Part shown: one piece after another, positions 1 through 9,107 of the stretch
Layout: every line of letters starts with the position of its first letter
Numbering within the stretch: position 1 is the stretch's first letter
Assembly: GCA_035504415.1 (NCBI GenBank)
Contig: DATJRY010000012.1
Coordinates: 1-64,000 of the forward strand
Source: Candidatus Sulfotelmatobacter sp.
GTDB taxonomy: Bacteria > Vulcanimicrobiota > Vulcanimicrobiia > Vulcanimicrobiales > Vulcanimicrobiaceae
Length of the DNA: 64,000 bases
Direction of reading: 5' to 3'
Program-made: the position numbers and the translations under genes
Notes under the pieces: model-generated
Seen by the model: only the letters and a program-made list of their open reading frames with translations
Database searches by the model: none
What the model was told of the DNA's origin: nothing

Positions 1-219
1 GGCGGCCATCCCGGTGCCGTGCGTCGCGTAATCCAGCCCGGCCTGGAAGCCGTCCATGTACTGCTGGCCGTAGCTGCCCAAGAACCCGGTCTTCGAGTAG
101 ATCACGCCCACGGTCACGTCGCTCCCGGCGGCCTTCGCCGGCGCGAGGCCGGCGCTCGATCCGAGCGCGAGGACGAGCGCGAGTGCAGCGATGCGCGCAA
201 GAGCGAAGCGTCTAGCCAT
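1..219 (-). CDS. Branched-chain amino-acid type ABC transporter substrate-binding protein, N-terminal fragment
   Basis: The gene starts with ATG at 219 on the minus strand, preceded by a good Shine-Dalgarno (GGAGGAAG at 223-230), and runs off the left edge, so only 73 codons are visible. The product has a signal peptide with a hydrophobic core (LALVLALGSSAG), then DVTVGVIYSKTGFLGSYGQQ and a stretch ending in DGFQAGLDYA. This is the typical start of a periplasmic type-I binding protein of the LivK/UrtA family, which feeds amino acids, amides or urea to an ABC permease. The specificity cannot be read from this fragment, and the permease genes would lie outside the window. Confidence 0.85.
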   Translation of the reverse strand, partial: MARRFALARIAALALVLALGSSAGLAPAKAAGSDVTVGVIYSKTGFLGSYGQQYMDGFQAGLDYATHGTGMAA

Positions 220-317
220 TGACTTCCTCCACGAAAACGAATGCAGTGCGCGCTACGCCGCGGCCGAACGAATCCCCCTCCGGGAGCGGCGATGCAACGA
301 AACGAATCTTCACCGGG

Positions 318-1586
318 ATGGAGCGCACGCTCGTCCTCACCGAGGTCGACGATCTACGATCGGCCGCGATGCCGTCGTACGCGCCGGCGCGTTCGCTGCC
401 GCCCGGCACGAGCGGCGCGTTCGGACCGGGCGTCCCGATCGGATCGCCGGCCTACGCGGCCGCCGACGCGCGTGCGATCACGCCCGCATCGGTACCGTCG
501 CCGCCTGAGCCGATCGCCGGCTGGCGCGCGAGCGGCTCGTTCGGCGCCGACGAACGCTTCAGCGTGCGCGTCCCGCGTCGCTGGAACGGCCGCCTCGTGG
601 TCGCGGGGACGCCCGCGCAGCGCTCGGAGTTCGCCTGCGACCGGCTCTTCGCCGATCCGTTGCTGGCGCGCGGCTACGCGTACGCCGCCGGCAACAAAGG
701 CGTCGGCGACGGCGTCGTGCTGCTCGCTCCCGGCGCGACCTTCGCGCTCGACGGCGTCACGCTGCCGCGCTTCCCGCTGCCCGGCGGCGCCGCGCTGAGC
801 CTGTGGCAGCACGCGCCCGGCAAGACGATGGAGCGCTGGGCCGCGGAGCTGCTGGCGGTGACCGACGTCGCGCACGAGATCGTCGCGCAGGTACATCGCA
901 CTACACCCGAATGGGTGTATGCGGTCGGACTTTCCAACGGCGGCTACGAGGTACGGCGCGCGATCGAGTCGAGCGATCGCTTCGCGGGCGCGCTGACCTG
1001 GAACGCCGTCCTGTGGACGCCCGAGCACAACGTCTTGCGGCAGTTGCCGCCCGCGATCGCGGCGATGGAAGCGGGCACACCGGAACGACTGGTCGGGCTC
1101 GGCTTTCCGCCCGACGTCGCCGGCCTGCGCGGCGGCTCGCTGTACGCGAAGAACCTGGTCGCCTACTGGTACCTCACCGCGTGGCTGCACGCGGTGCACC
1201 TCGACCCGCAGACGTCGATCGCGTACGGCGACGTCGTAACGCCCGAACCGGCCGACGCGTGGGCGACGCGCATCGGCGACTGGCGGCTCGACCGCGACCC
1301 GCGCATCGCCGCGCGGATCGCCGGCTTCGCCAACACCGGCGCGATCCGGTGCAAGCTGATCGACTTGGCCTCCGAGCTCGACCACCTGATCCCGCCGGCC
1401 GAGCACTTCGCGCCGTACGCCGCGCTGGTGCGTGGCGCGGGCCGCGCCGAGCGCTACCGGGGCCGTCTGCTGCCCGACGCGCAGCACGTCGACGCGTGGT
1501 CGGAGGATCCCGACTATCCACGCCTGCGGCCCGGCTGGCCGCAGGTGATGGAGGCGTTCGACGAGCTGGTGCGCTGGGTCGAATGA
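318..1586 (+). CDS. Alpha/beta hydrolase, tannase/feruloyl-esterase-like
   Basis: A 422-residue hydrolase. The nucleophile elbow is GLSNGGYE (Gly-x-Ser-x-Gly). A probable oxyanion or N-terminal strand region reads RWNGRLVVAGTPAQ, followed by DPLLARGYAYA; this pattern is common in tannase/feruloyl esterase and 3-hydroxybutyrate oligomer hydrolase relatives. Candidate acid and histidine residues lie in the C-terminal third (ELDHLIPP and DAQHVDAW). There is no obvious signal peptide from the chosen ATG at 318. An in-frame ATG at 369 is an alternative start, and the open frame extends upstream to 219, overlapping the divergent binding-protein gene. The substrate is unknown; ester hydrolysis is the safe call. 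Confidence 0.75.
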   Translation: MERTLVLTEVDDLRSAAMPSYAPARSLPPGTSGAFGPGVPIGSPAYAAADARAITPASVPSPPEPIAGWRASGSFGADERFSVRVPRRWNGRLVVAGTPAQRSEFACDRLFADPLLARGYAYAAGNKGVGDGVVLLAPGATFALDGVTLPRFPLPGGAALSLWQHAPGKTMERWAAELLAVTDVAHEIVAQVHRTTPEWVYAVGLSNGGYEVRRAIESSDRFAGALTWNAVLWTPEHNVLRQLPPAIAAMEAGTPERLVGLGFPPDVAGLRGGSLYAKNLVAYWYLTAWLHAVHLDPQTSIAYGDVVTPEPADAWATRIGDWRLDRDPRIAARIAGFANTGAIRCKLIDLASELDHLIPPAEHFAPYAALVRGAGRAERYRGRLLPDAQHVDAWSEDPDYPRLRPGWPQVMEAFDELVRWVE

Positions 1587-1665
1587 GTCCCGGCGCGTCA
1601 CGTTTCGACCCGCCGCGGCGTCGATAGAGAACGAGGCCGCCGCCGGGCGGCCGAGGGAGGAGCAC

Positions 1666-2586
1666 ATGAGCGCCGACGCCGCGTCCCGCTTCGAGCCGCA
1701 CCGGACCTCGTTGCTGCGGCACGCGTACCGCATGCTCGGCGAGCGCGCCGAAGCCGAGGACGCCGTGCAGGAGAGCTATCTGCGGTGGGACGACGCGCTG
1801 CGGCGGGCACCCGTGCACGACGACCGCGCGTTCTTGCGCGCGACGGTGACCCGTTTGTGCATCAACCGCCTGCGCTCGGCACGCGCGCGGCGCGAAGTGT
1901 ACGTCGGACCGTGGCTGCCCGAGCCGGTGCTCGACGATCCGGCGGCCGATCCCGCGACGGCGGCGACGATCGCCGACGATGTCTCGTTCGCCCTGCTGCT
2001 GGCGCTGGAACGCCTCTCGCCGCTCGAGCGTGCGGCGTTCTTGCTGCACGACGCGCTCGACGTGCCGTTCGCCGAGATCGCCACCATCCTCGAGCGCAGT
2101 GAGCCCGCGGTGCGCCAACTGGCGGCGCGCGGCCGCGAGCACGTGCGCTCGAGCCGGCCGCGTGCGATCGTCCCGCGCGAAGAAGCGGTGCGCGTGCGCG
2201 ACGCCTTCGTCGCCGCGCTGCGCGCCGGCGACCTCGGTGGCATTCAGGCGCTGCTCACGCAGGACGTCCGCCTGATCTCCGACGGCGGCGGCAAGGCCAG
2301 CGCGGCCCGCAACGTGCTGACCGGTCAGGACCGCGTCGGCCGTTTCTTGCAGGGTGTCGCACGCAAGTTTCCCCCGACGCTGCTCGGGCGACGAGCCACG
2401 ATCAACGGCCTGCTCGGCTTCGTGGCCGTCGAGCACGACGGCACCGTCACCCAGACGCTGGCGCTCGAGCTGGACGGCACGCGCATCGCCGCGATCTACA
2501 CGACCCGCAATCCCGACAAGCTCCACGGTGTGGAGCGCGCGCTCGACCGGGGCGCAGACGTCGGAACGTCGACTACGGGAAGGTAG
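1666..2586 (+). CDS. ECF sigma factor of the ECF41/SigJ type with C-terminal SnoaL-like domain
   Basis: A 306-residue protein with a strong ribosome site (GGGAGGAG) before ATG 1666. Residues about 10-75 form sigma region 2 (HAYRMLGERAEAEDAVQES) and about 105-160 form region 4 (LSPLERAAFLLHDALD, then a helix-turn-helix around FAEIATILERSEPAVRQL). The linker YVGPWLPEP and the C-terminal motifs DGGGK and NPDKL are hallmarks of the ECF41 group, whose SnoaL-like extension modulates sigma activity in place of an anti-sigma factor. The usual partner (carboxymuconolactone decarboxylase, oxidoreductase or epimerase) is not adjacent. The 3' end overlaps the convergent lipoprotein gene by 14 bases. Confidence 0.9.
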   Translation: MSADAASRFEPHRTSLLRHAYRMLGERAEAEDAVQESYLRWDDALRRAPVHDDRAFLRATVTRLCINRLRSARARREVYVGPWLPEPVLDDPAADPATAATIADDVSFALLLALERLSPLERAAFLLHDALDVPFAEIATILERSEPAVRQLAARGREHVRSSRPRAIVPREEAVRVRDAFVAALRAGDLGGIQALLTQDVRLISDGGGKASAARNVLTGQDRVGRFLQGVARKFPPTLLGRRATINGLLGFVAVEHDGTVTQTLALELDGTRIAAIYTTRNPDKLHGVERALDRGADVGTSTTGR

Positions 2587-4447
2587 CCACCGACGTCACC
2601 ACGTTGCCGAGGTTGGTCGAGTCGTCGTACGGCTGATACGGGATCGTCCAATTTGAGACGTCGACTTCGCTCGCTTCGTAGTGCGGATTCGGGGAGTAGA
2701 CGCCGGGATACGACGCTTCGGTCGCGACGACGACGTTGCCGTTCCAGTCCACCGCGTCGGTCGAAGCCACCGCCGTGTTTTGAGCGGAGCCCGGCGGAAC
2801 GAGTGACGCACCCGTGGTCACGGTCTCGCCGGCCGTCAGCGGTATCGTCAGCGCGTCGAGCGCGCCGTTCGTGCCGGTGCCGAAGTAGAGTGCGCCGGCG
2901 TACGCGATGCCGCCGAACGGCGTCACGGGTACGCTGACCGTCGTCGAGCTCGTCCCGCCGGCCGGGATCTCGGTCACCGTGTCGTAGTCGGGGTTAGTCA
3001 TGAAGAGATCGCCGGCGGCATCGGTCGTCAGCGCGTCGCTGTTCCCGCCGGTCGTCGACGCGATGCTCGCGATCGGGGGTTGTCCGGGCGAGAGGAGCCA
3101 CAAGCCGCCGGCGCCGGACCCGATCGCGTAGACGGTCCCGTTCGGCGCGACGGCGAGGGCACCGTTCATGAAGCTGCTCGGGTCGAGCGGCGAGAAGGTC
3201 GGCGAGGCGGTGTAGCTTCCGAGCGCGAGGGTCGTGGTGGGCGTCGACGCACCGGTCAGCGGGCTCGCGAACTCGTAGATGCTGCTGCCGGCGGCGACGT
3301 ACAGCGTTCCCTGCCGGCACGCGAGGCCGGCGATGTTTCCCGTTCCGGGAACAGTCAAAGACGAGGTGCTGGTGTAGGGCGGCGCCGCAAACGTCAGCTG
3401 CTGCGAAGGGCCGGCCGCGACCAAGGTCCCGTCGGCGCAGAACGTGACGAAGTCCGGCTGCTGCGAGAGTTGCATCGCGGCAAGACGGACCGGTGCCGAG
3501 CCGCCGTCTTGGAACACGTCGACGACGTTGCCCGTCTCGTACCCGACCGCGATCAGTGTCGCGGCGACGGCGTTCACGGTGAGGCTCCCGCTGCAGGTCG
3601 CGCCGGAGGGACCACACGAGGTACCCGCGGCGGTCGCGAGTTGCGTGCTCGCGCTCACCGTCATCGCTCCGGTCGTGGAGGCCGTGACCGTGGCGAGGTT
3701 CGGCTGCGCCGTGGTCGGTTGTGAGACGGTGCCGTTGGTGGTGGAAACGGAAAACGACGGGGCGCCCGGCCCGACGATTACGTTGCCGTCCGCGTCGAGC
3801 GCCGTGAGCACGAAGCGCGTCGCGCCGAAGACGAATTGCTCGCCCTGCGCGCTCGTCCGAACGCTGCTCTGTCCGGGCGCGAGCGCGACGGAGATCGTCG
3901 CGGGCAAGCCGATCAGCGTGAGGGACACCGTGTTGGCCGAACCGACGGTGAGCGTCTGCTGGACGATCGTCTGCGAGAGCGCGTGCCCGGCGCACGCCGT
4001 CGCGCTCCCCGGCACGCAGTTCGCCGTTTGCGGCTGGTCGTACGCCCCGACCGCGAAGGTGTAGGGTCCGCTCGACGAGAGCTCGAGCGAGAGCGAGTCC
4101 GTGCACACCAACGGTGCGGCGACGCCGGACTGCGTGCAGTAGCCGTAGGGCGAGGTCCCGAGGTTGACGTAGCCTTGACCGCCGGAGACGACGGTGCCGC
4201 TGCTATTCGTCACCGTGTAGACGATCGAGGCGGTCTCGGCCGAGATGTACTTCGGCGCGCGACGGTTTGCCGCCGCCGTGGCCGGCGCCGGCGCGTCCAG
4301 CGTGACCACGACGCGTGTCGCTTGCAGCGGCGCGGTTGGCGTCGGGAGAACGTTCGTCGATCCGCCGCCGTCGCAAGCACTCAGCAGCGCCACCAGCGCG
4401 CACGCCGCCCGAGCCGCCCAGCGCCGGCGGGAGCCGAACATCGTCAT
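2573..4447 (-). CDS. Secreted lipoprotein, beta-propeller-like, paralogue A
   Basis: A 624-residue protein from ATG 4447 (upstream AAAGGA). The N-terminus is a lipoprotein signal with lipobox ALLSAC, so it is probably exported and lipid-anchored. After a low-complexity stretch come an Ig-like region (TASIVYTVTNSSGTVVSGGQGY) and repeated blade-like segments such as GALAVAPNGTVYAIG and DAAGDLFMTNPD, resembling an NHL/SMP-type propeller. The C-terminus is NVVTSVATFP. It lies 26 bases downstream of a paralogue (4474-6385) with matching architecture, so the two probably form an operon. No enzymatic motif was seen; a surface binding or structural role is only a guess. Confidence 0.75.
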   Translation of the reverse strand: MTMFGSRRRWAARAACALVALLSACDGGGSTNVLPTPTAPLQATRVVVTLDAPAPATAAANRRAPKYISAETASIVYTVTNSSGTVVSGGQGYVNLGTSPYGYCTQSGVAAPLVCTDSLSLELSSSGPYTFAVGAYDQPQTANCVPGSATACAGHALSQTIVQQTLTVGSANTVSLTLIGLPATISVALAPGQSSVRTSAQGEQFVFGATRFVLTALDADGNVIVGPGAPSFSVSTTNGTVSQPTTAQPNLATVTASTTGAMTVSASTQLATAAGTSCGPSGATCSGSLTVNAVAATLIAVGYETGNVVDVFQDGGSAPVRLAAMQLSQQPDFVTFCADGTLVAAGPSQQLTFAAPPYTSTSSLTVPGTGNIAGLACRQGTLYVAAGSSIYEFASPLTGASTPTTTLALGSYTASPTFSPLDPSSFMNGALAVAPNGTVYAIGSGAGGLWLLSPGQPPIASIASTTGGNSDALTTDAAGDLFMTNPDYDTVTEIPAGGTSSTTVSVPVTPFGGIAYAGALYFGTGTNGALDALTIPLTAGETVTTGASLVPPGSAQNTAVASTDAVDWNGNVVVATEASYPGVYSPNPHYEASEVDVSNWTIPYQPYDDSTNLGNVVTSVATFP

Positions 4448-4473
4448 CACAATCCTTTGCCTGCGCGCGCCGA

Positions 4474-6385
4474 TCACGGGAACGTTGCCACCGAGGTGAT
4501 GACGTTCGTGCTGCCGCCGATCGGATAGTACGAGTTGTCGAACGCGAACGGTGACGGCCGCACCGGATACACTTGATACGTGCCGTCGATGTAGCTCCCG
4601 GGACCGACGTAGTACGGGACGAATAGGTCGCCGTAGATGTCGGCGGCCATCGGTCCCCCTGCCTGCGCCGTCTGGCCTTCCGGGTAGTTCGGTACGGCGC
4701 CGCCGGCGAGCGTGTCGCTCGCCAGCGGCGTCGTCCACTGGTAGAGCACGCCGGTCGAGTTCGCCAGGTAGAACTCACCGTTGATCGCCAGCCCGCCGGC
4801 CGGGTCGAACGGCGACCCGAGATTCGCTTCGACGATCGGAGACGCGTTGGACGCCGGCGGCTGGACTTCGGCCACCTCGCCGTCCTCGCCGTCGGTGATG
4901 AAGAGATCGGAAGCCGCGTCCACGCTCAGCGCGGTGGAGCTGTAGTACGTGCCTCCCGGCACGAAAACCGCCGCGTGCGTCGCCAGCGAGAGCACCGCCT
5001 GATGGGCTGTCGACGTGTTGAAGGTCGTGACGAAGATCGTGCTGTTCGGTGCGACGGCGAGCGCACCGTTCACGAAGCCGTTCGTGTCGAATCCCCCGCC
5101 GTAGGGGATCGCGTCGATCCCGCTGCCCAGCGAAATCGTCGTCGCCGTCGGGTTCGAGGCGGGCACGAGCGGGCCCGCGTACGTGTAGATCGTGCTCGCG
5201 TCCGCGACGTAGACGGTGCTCTTCGCGTCGCAGGCAACCCCGGCGATGTCGCCGCTGCCGCCCAGCCCGCCGCTGCTCGGAAAGGTCATCGTCGCGGTCG
5301 ACGTGTAGGGGGGCGACGAGACGGTGAGCTCGCCGGTGCCCGCGGCCAGCAGCTGTCCGTTGGGGCACAGTGCGATGAAGTACGGCGGTTGCGCGGTCGG
5401 AACGGTTGCGATCACAGACCCAAAACCATCGCCGTTGTCCTCGACGAGTTGGACGGTATTGCTCGTCTCGAAGCCGATCGCGACCAGCGGCACGGTGAAC
5501 GCGTTGAAGCTCGCCGAGGCCGTGCAGACGACGCCGCCGCTGCCGCAGGTCGCGCCGCTCCCGCTCGGGAGCGAAGCCGTCGCGTTGACGGTCAGCGTGC
5601 CGGCCGCCGACGGAGTGATCGTGACCTTGTTCGGCTGCGCATTGGTCGGTTGTGCCGCGATCGTGCCGTTCGTCGCCGCGATGGTGAAGGTCGGTGCGCC
5701 GGGACCGACGATCGGATTCTGGTCGGCGTCGAGCGCGTCGACCAGGAACGCCGTCGCACCGGAGATGAACTGCGCGCCGCTCCCATTGGTGTAGAGGGAG
5801 GTCTGGCCCGGATAGGTCGTGATGAGTATCGACGCCGGCAGCGCGCTCATCGTGAGCGAGATCGTGTTCGTCGCACCGAGCGTGATCGTTTCCGGTACGA
5901 GCGTCTGCGAGCACGTCGCCGGCGCAGGCCGGCGTCCCGCTGGGCGTGCAGTTCTGCGTCTGCGCTTGGTCGTACGCCGCGACGTCGAACGTGTAGGTCC
6001 CGCCGGCGGAGATTTCCAGCGTCAGGGTGTCGGTGCAAACCAGCGGCGCGCCGACGCCGGCTTGCGAGCAGTACGTCGAGGGAGAGGTGATGTTGGCGTA
6101 CCCCTGGCCGCCGCTCACCACGTTGCCGCCGGCATCGGTGACCGTATAGACGATGGACGCGGTCGACGGCGAGATGAAGCGCGGCCTGCGTCGGGCCGAC
6201 GACGCCGCGGGAGCCGGCGTGTCGAGCTTCACGATCACCGTCGTGCTGCGATGACCGCCGCTCGGCGCACGTCCCGCCGGCGGAGTGGCGCCCCCGCCGC
6301 CTCCGCAGCCCGCGAGGAGCACGAGCAAAACACAGATCGCCGACTGACGCAGCAGCGGCGACGTGCGCGTGAGAGAAAACAGCAT
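4474..6385 (-). pseudogene. Secreted lipoprotein paralogue B, frameshifted
   Basis: This is the paralogue of the downstream gene. ATG 6385 begins a lipoprotein signal (lipobox LLAGC followed by a Gly run) and the same Ig-like segment (TASIVYTVTDAGGNVVSGGQGY). The frame then breaks. After CAGDVL at about 5909-5917 the open frame goes into unrelated Arg-rich sequence, while the homologous continuation (QTLVPETIT, then TISLTMSALPAS) resumes in another frame and runs to the stop at 4474. Alignment with paralogue A (CAGHALSQTIVQQTLT) places a 1-base gain or 2-base loss at about 5908-5912. The C-terminus matches paralogue A (NVITSVATFP). It may be a true pseudogene, a phase-variable gene or an assembly error. 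Confidence 0.75.
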
Positions 6386-6531
6386 CGCGCGTCCCCGGGA
6401 TCGAGAAGAACCGCACCGCGATCGGCGGGCCGATCTCGGGTGCGGCCGACCGGCTTTTTCGCCTCCTGACCCAACCCCTCCCACGACTGACAGTGGGTAC
6501 GGGTTTTGCTAGGCCGCGCTCGCTCGGAGCG

Positions 6532-7059
6532 CTATCGCTCGTCCGTCCCGGTCAGCTCGCCGAGCGCGACGACGTGCCCAGCGATCGCGTCGAGCAGCCG
6601 GCCGCGCGTCGGCGGCTGGTCGAACCGGGGGACGAAGTCGACGGCCAGCAGCGTGAAGACGTAGCGGTGTGCGCCGTGGCCGGGGATCGGCGAGGGCCAG
6701 ATGTACGCGCGGCGCTGCACGCCGTTGAAGCCCATCGTCGTGCGCGTCGACTCCAGCGCGCCGCTCGCGAGCTCGCACGTGCTCGGTTCGATGTCATACG
6801 CAACCGCGTGCACGAACGGACGCGGGAACGGAACGTCGACGTCCTCGACCACCAGCGCGAGCGTCTGCGTCTCGGGCGGGGCGCCGCTCCACGCCAAGTG
6901 CGGCGACGCATGCGAGCGCGGCATCGGCCCACCGTCGGCGAACGCGTCGCTGCGCAAGGCGATCGTGCGCGCGACCTCGCTGAAACGCGGGTCCTCGGCG
7001 ACGCGAAACTCCGCGCCGGCGCGCCAGCGTCGGATCGCTCGTCCGAACAGCACCATCAC
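6532..7059 (-). CDS. YbhB/YbcL-type PEBP-like (Raf kinase inhibitor-like) protein
   Basis: A 175-residue protein of the phosphatidylethanolamine-binding-protein superfamily. It has the bacterial YbhB pattern: SPHLAWSGAPPETQTLALVVEDVDVP, then PFVHAVAYDI, GFNGVQ, and GHGAHRYVFTLLAVD. These form the conserved ligand pocket (Asp-Val-Asp and Gly-x-His-Arg-Tyr). No signal peptide is present, so it is probably cytoplasmic. Members of this family have no settled role in bacteria. It follows the MFS gene on the same strand after 24 bases and may be co-transcribed with it. Confidence 0.85.
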   Translation of the reverse strand: MMVLFGRAIRRWRAGAEFRVAEDPRFSEVARTIALRSDAFADGGPMPRSHASPHLAWSGAPPETQTLALVVEDVDVPFPRPFVHAVAYDIEPSTCELASGALESTRTTMGFNGVQRRAYIWPSPIPGHGAHRYVFTLLAVDFVPRFDQPPTRGRLLDAIAGHVVALGELTGTDER

Positions 7060-7083
7060 CGCGCGGTTCGCCCGCGCGAGGAC

Positions 7084-8265
7084 TCATTCCGCTGGCGCCG
7101 GCGCGGGTACGTGCAGGCCCCGTGCTTGGGCGATGCCGATGACCAGCGCGGTCGCGACGAGCGCGACGACGATCACGTCGGCCGGGACGACGCCGAACGC
7201 ACCCAGCACGCCGGTGGTGAGCGGCGGCATGAGGAAGCCCGCCAGGCTGTCGAGGCCGGAGACGACGCCCAGCACGGTACCGCGCCGATCGTCGGGTGCG
7301 ACCTCGGACGCGAGTGCCGGGAAGGCCGCGTTCACCAAGCTCATCCCGATGCCGAACAGCACCAGCACGACGATCGCGACGCCGACGTGGCTCGCCAAGG
7401 GCACCAGCGCGAAGGCCGCGATCAAGAGCGCGAAACCACGATTCGTCGCGGCGCGATTGCCGCTGCGCTCGACGCTGCGCCCGACCGCGAAGACTTGCAG
7501 CACGACCTGGAACAGCGCGAAGCAGGTGAACACCCACGCCAGATCGCTGGCACCCCAGCCGAGCTGACGGTTGAGGATCAGCGCCATCATCCCGAACCAG
7601 CCGTACAGCCCCAAGACGAAGACCAGTCGCAACCAGAGCACCGGCGCGACACGCCGGTCGCCGAACGACTCCGCGATCGCATGCGGCGTCGCCGCGTTCT
7701 TCGCTTCATCGGTCGCACCGCTGCGCGACTCCGGCAGCAGCACGATCGTCAGCAGGAGGGTCAGCGCCTGCAAGCCGGCGGCGACGAAGAACGGCGTCGA
7801 GAAGCCGTACGCGGCGTTGAGCCAGCCCGCCAGCGCGGGGCCGAACACGAAGCCCATGCTGAACGAGGCGCCCAGCCATGCGAACGCGCGTCCGCGCTGC
7901 TCGGGCGGGACGAGGTCGCTCACGTACGCTTGCGTGACGCCCAAGTTGCCGCCGCTGAGTCCTTCGACCGCGCGCGCGGCGATCACCCAGCCGATCGTCG
8001 GCGCGAACCCGAGCATCGTCCACCCGATGGTGGCGCCGATCTGCGAGACGATCAGCACCGCTTTGCGGCCGACGCGATCGCTGAGGTTTCCCCACAGGGG
8101 GCCGGCGATCAGCTGCGCCAGCAAGTACGTCGCGGCGACGATGCCGACCACGACGTCGGCGGCGCCGAAGTGCTTGACGAAGAACGGCAGCAGCGGGAGC
8201 AGCATGCTGAACCCGAAGATGTCGATGAACGTGATACCGAGGATCGGCAGCAGCCGAAGGATCAC
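7084..8265 (-). CDS. MFS transporter, TetA-like drug/H+ antiporter family
   Basis: A 393-residue protein with about 12 hydrophobic segments. The loop 2-3 signature is GNLSDRVGRKAVL (motif A of the major facilitator superfamily), and ARAVEGLSGGNLGVTQAYVSD corresponds to the region conserved in TetA-type 12-helix exporters. It probably exports a small molecule by proton antiport across the inner membrane; the substrate is unknown. Its start overlaps the stop of the upstream SDR gene (8262) by 4 bases, so it is probably translationally coupled in a four-gene minus-strand operon (9571 to 6532). Confidence 0.88.
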   Translation of the reverse strand: MILRLLPILGITFIDIFGFSMLLPLLPFFVKHFGAADVVVGIVAATYLLAQLIAGPLWGNLSDRVGRKAVLIVSQIGATIGWTMLGFAPTIGWVIAARAVEGLSGGNLGVTQAYVSDLVPPEQRGRAFAWLGASFSMGFVFGPALAGWLNAAYGFSTPFFVAAGLQALTLLLTIVLLPESRSGATDEAKNAATPHAIAESFGDRRVAPVLWLRLVFVLGLYGWFGMMALILNRQLGWGASDLAWVFTCFALFQVVLQVFAVGRSVERSGNRAATNRGFALLIAAFALVPLASHVGVAIVVLVLFGIGMSLVNAAFPALASEVAPDDRRGTVLGVVSGLDSLAGFLMPPLTTGVLGAFGVVPADVIVVALVATALVIGIAQARGLHVPAPAPAE

Positions 8266-9107
8266 GAGCCGAGTCGTCGCATCGCCGCGCGCAGCAGTCG
8301 ATCGCGCGGGCGGTCGGGGACGAACCGGCGCAGCAGCACGCGCAGCTTCGCGTCGTTCCCGACCAAGTAGCGCGTGCGCGGCCGGCGCGCGGTCAGCGCG
8401 CGGGCGACGACGTCCGCGACCCGTTCGGCCGGGATCCCGCGTGCGTCCATCGCGTGCGAGACCTTGAGCATCATGGCGACGTCGGCGGCATAACGCGCTT
8501 GCGTGAGCGGATCGAAGCCCGCCGCCATCGCCTCGCCGGCGCGCGCGCCGCGTTCCCAGATCGGCGTCTTCACCGCGCCCGGCTCGACCAGGATCACGTC
8601 GACGCCGCTGGGCAGCAGCTCGGCGCGCAGCGCGTCCGAGAGCGCTTCGAGCGCGTGCTTCGAGGCCGCATAGGGGCCGACGAACGGCAACGCGATGCGG
8701 CCGCCGACCGACGAGATCATCACGATGCGTCCCAGCGTGCGCCGCAGCATCGGCAACATCGCTTGCGCGAGCGCGATCGGCGCGACGGCGTTGACCTCGA
8801 GCTGACGACGCAGGTCGTCGACGGGCAGTGCCTCGAGCGGGCCGCCGACCGCGATGCCGGCGTTGTTCACCAGGCCGTAGAGGCCGCCGTCGGCGGCGAT
8901 CCGTTCGGCCGCCGCGGCGATGTGCTCCGCGTTGGTGACCTCGAGCGTGAGCGGCGTGCAGCGTTCGCCGAGCGCGGCCAGGGCGTCGGCGGACGCCTCG
9001 TCGCGGACGCCCGCCCAGACCCGAAAGCCCTGCGCCAGCAGGGTGCGTACCGTCGCCGCGCCGATCCCGGTGGATGCGCCGGTGACGAGAACCGGCGCGC
9101 GCGTCAT
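8262..9107 (-). CDS. Short-chain dehydrogenase/reductase
   Basis: A 281-residue classical SDR. The cofactor glycine motif is TGASTGIG at residues about 8-15, NNAG follows, and the catalytic Ser and Tyr-x-x-x-Lys appear as ISSVGG and YAASKHAL. The arginine in VWAGVRDE after strand 2 is weakly suggestive of NADP. The long C-terminal tail (RTRYLVGNDAKLRVLLRRFVPD) is typical of the SDR subgroup that acts on retinol, steroid or fatty-acyl type substrates. ATG 9107 overlaps the upstream stop as ATGA. The substrate cannot be deduced. Confidence 0.88.
   Translation of the reverse strand: MTRAPVLVTGASTGIGAATVRTLLAQGFRVWAGVRDEASADALAALGERCTPLTLEVTNAEHIAAAAERIAADGGLYGLVNNAGIAVGGPLEALPVDDLRRQLEVNAVAPIALAQAMLPMLRRTLGRIVMISSVGGRIALPFVGPYAASKHALEALSDALRAELLPSGVDVILVEPGAVKTPIWERGARAGEAMAAGFDPLTQARYAADVAMMLKVSHAMDARGIPAERVADVVARALTARRPRTRYLVGNDAKLRVLLRRFVPDRPRDRLLRAAMRRLGS

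Noticed and set aside
19-222. Plus-strand open frame at the left edge
   Set aside because: It is the antisense shadow of the binding-protein gene, which has a clear signal peptide and ribosome site on the minus strand.
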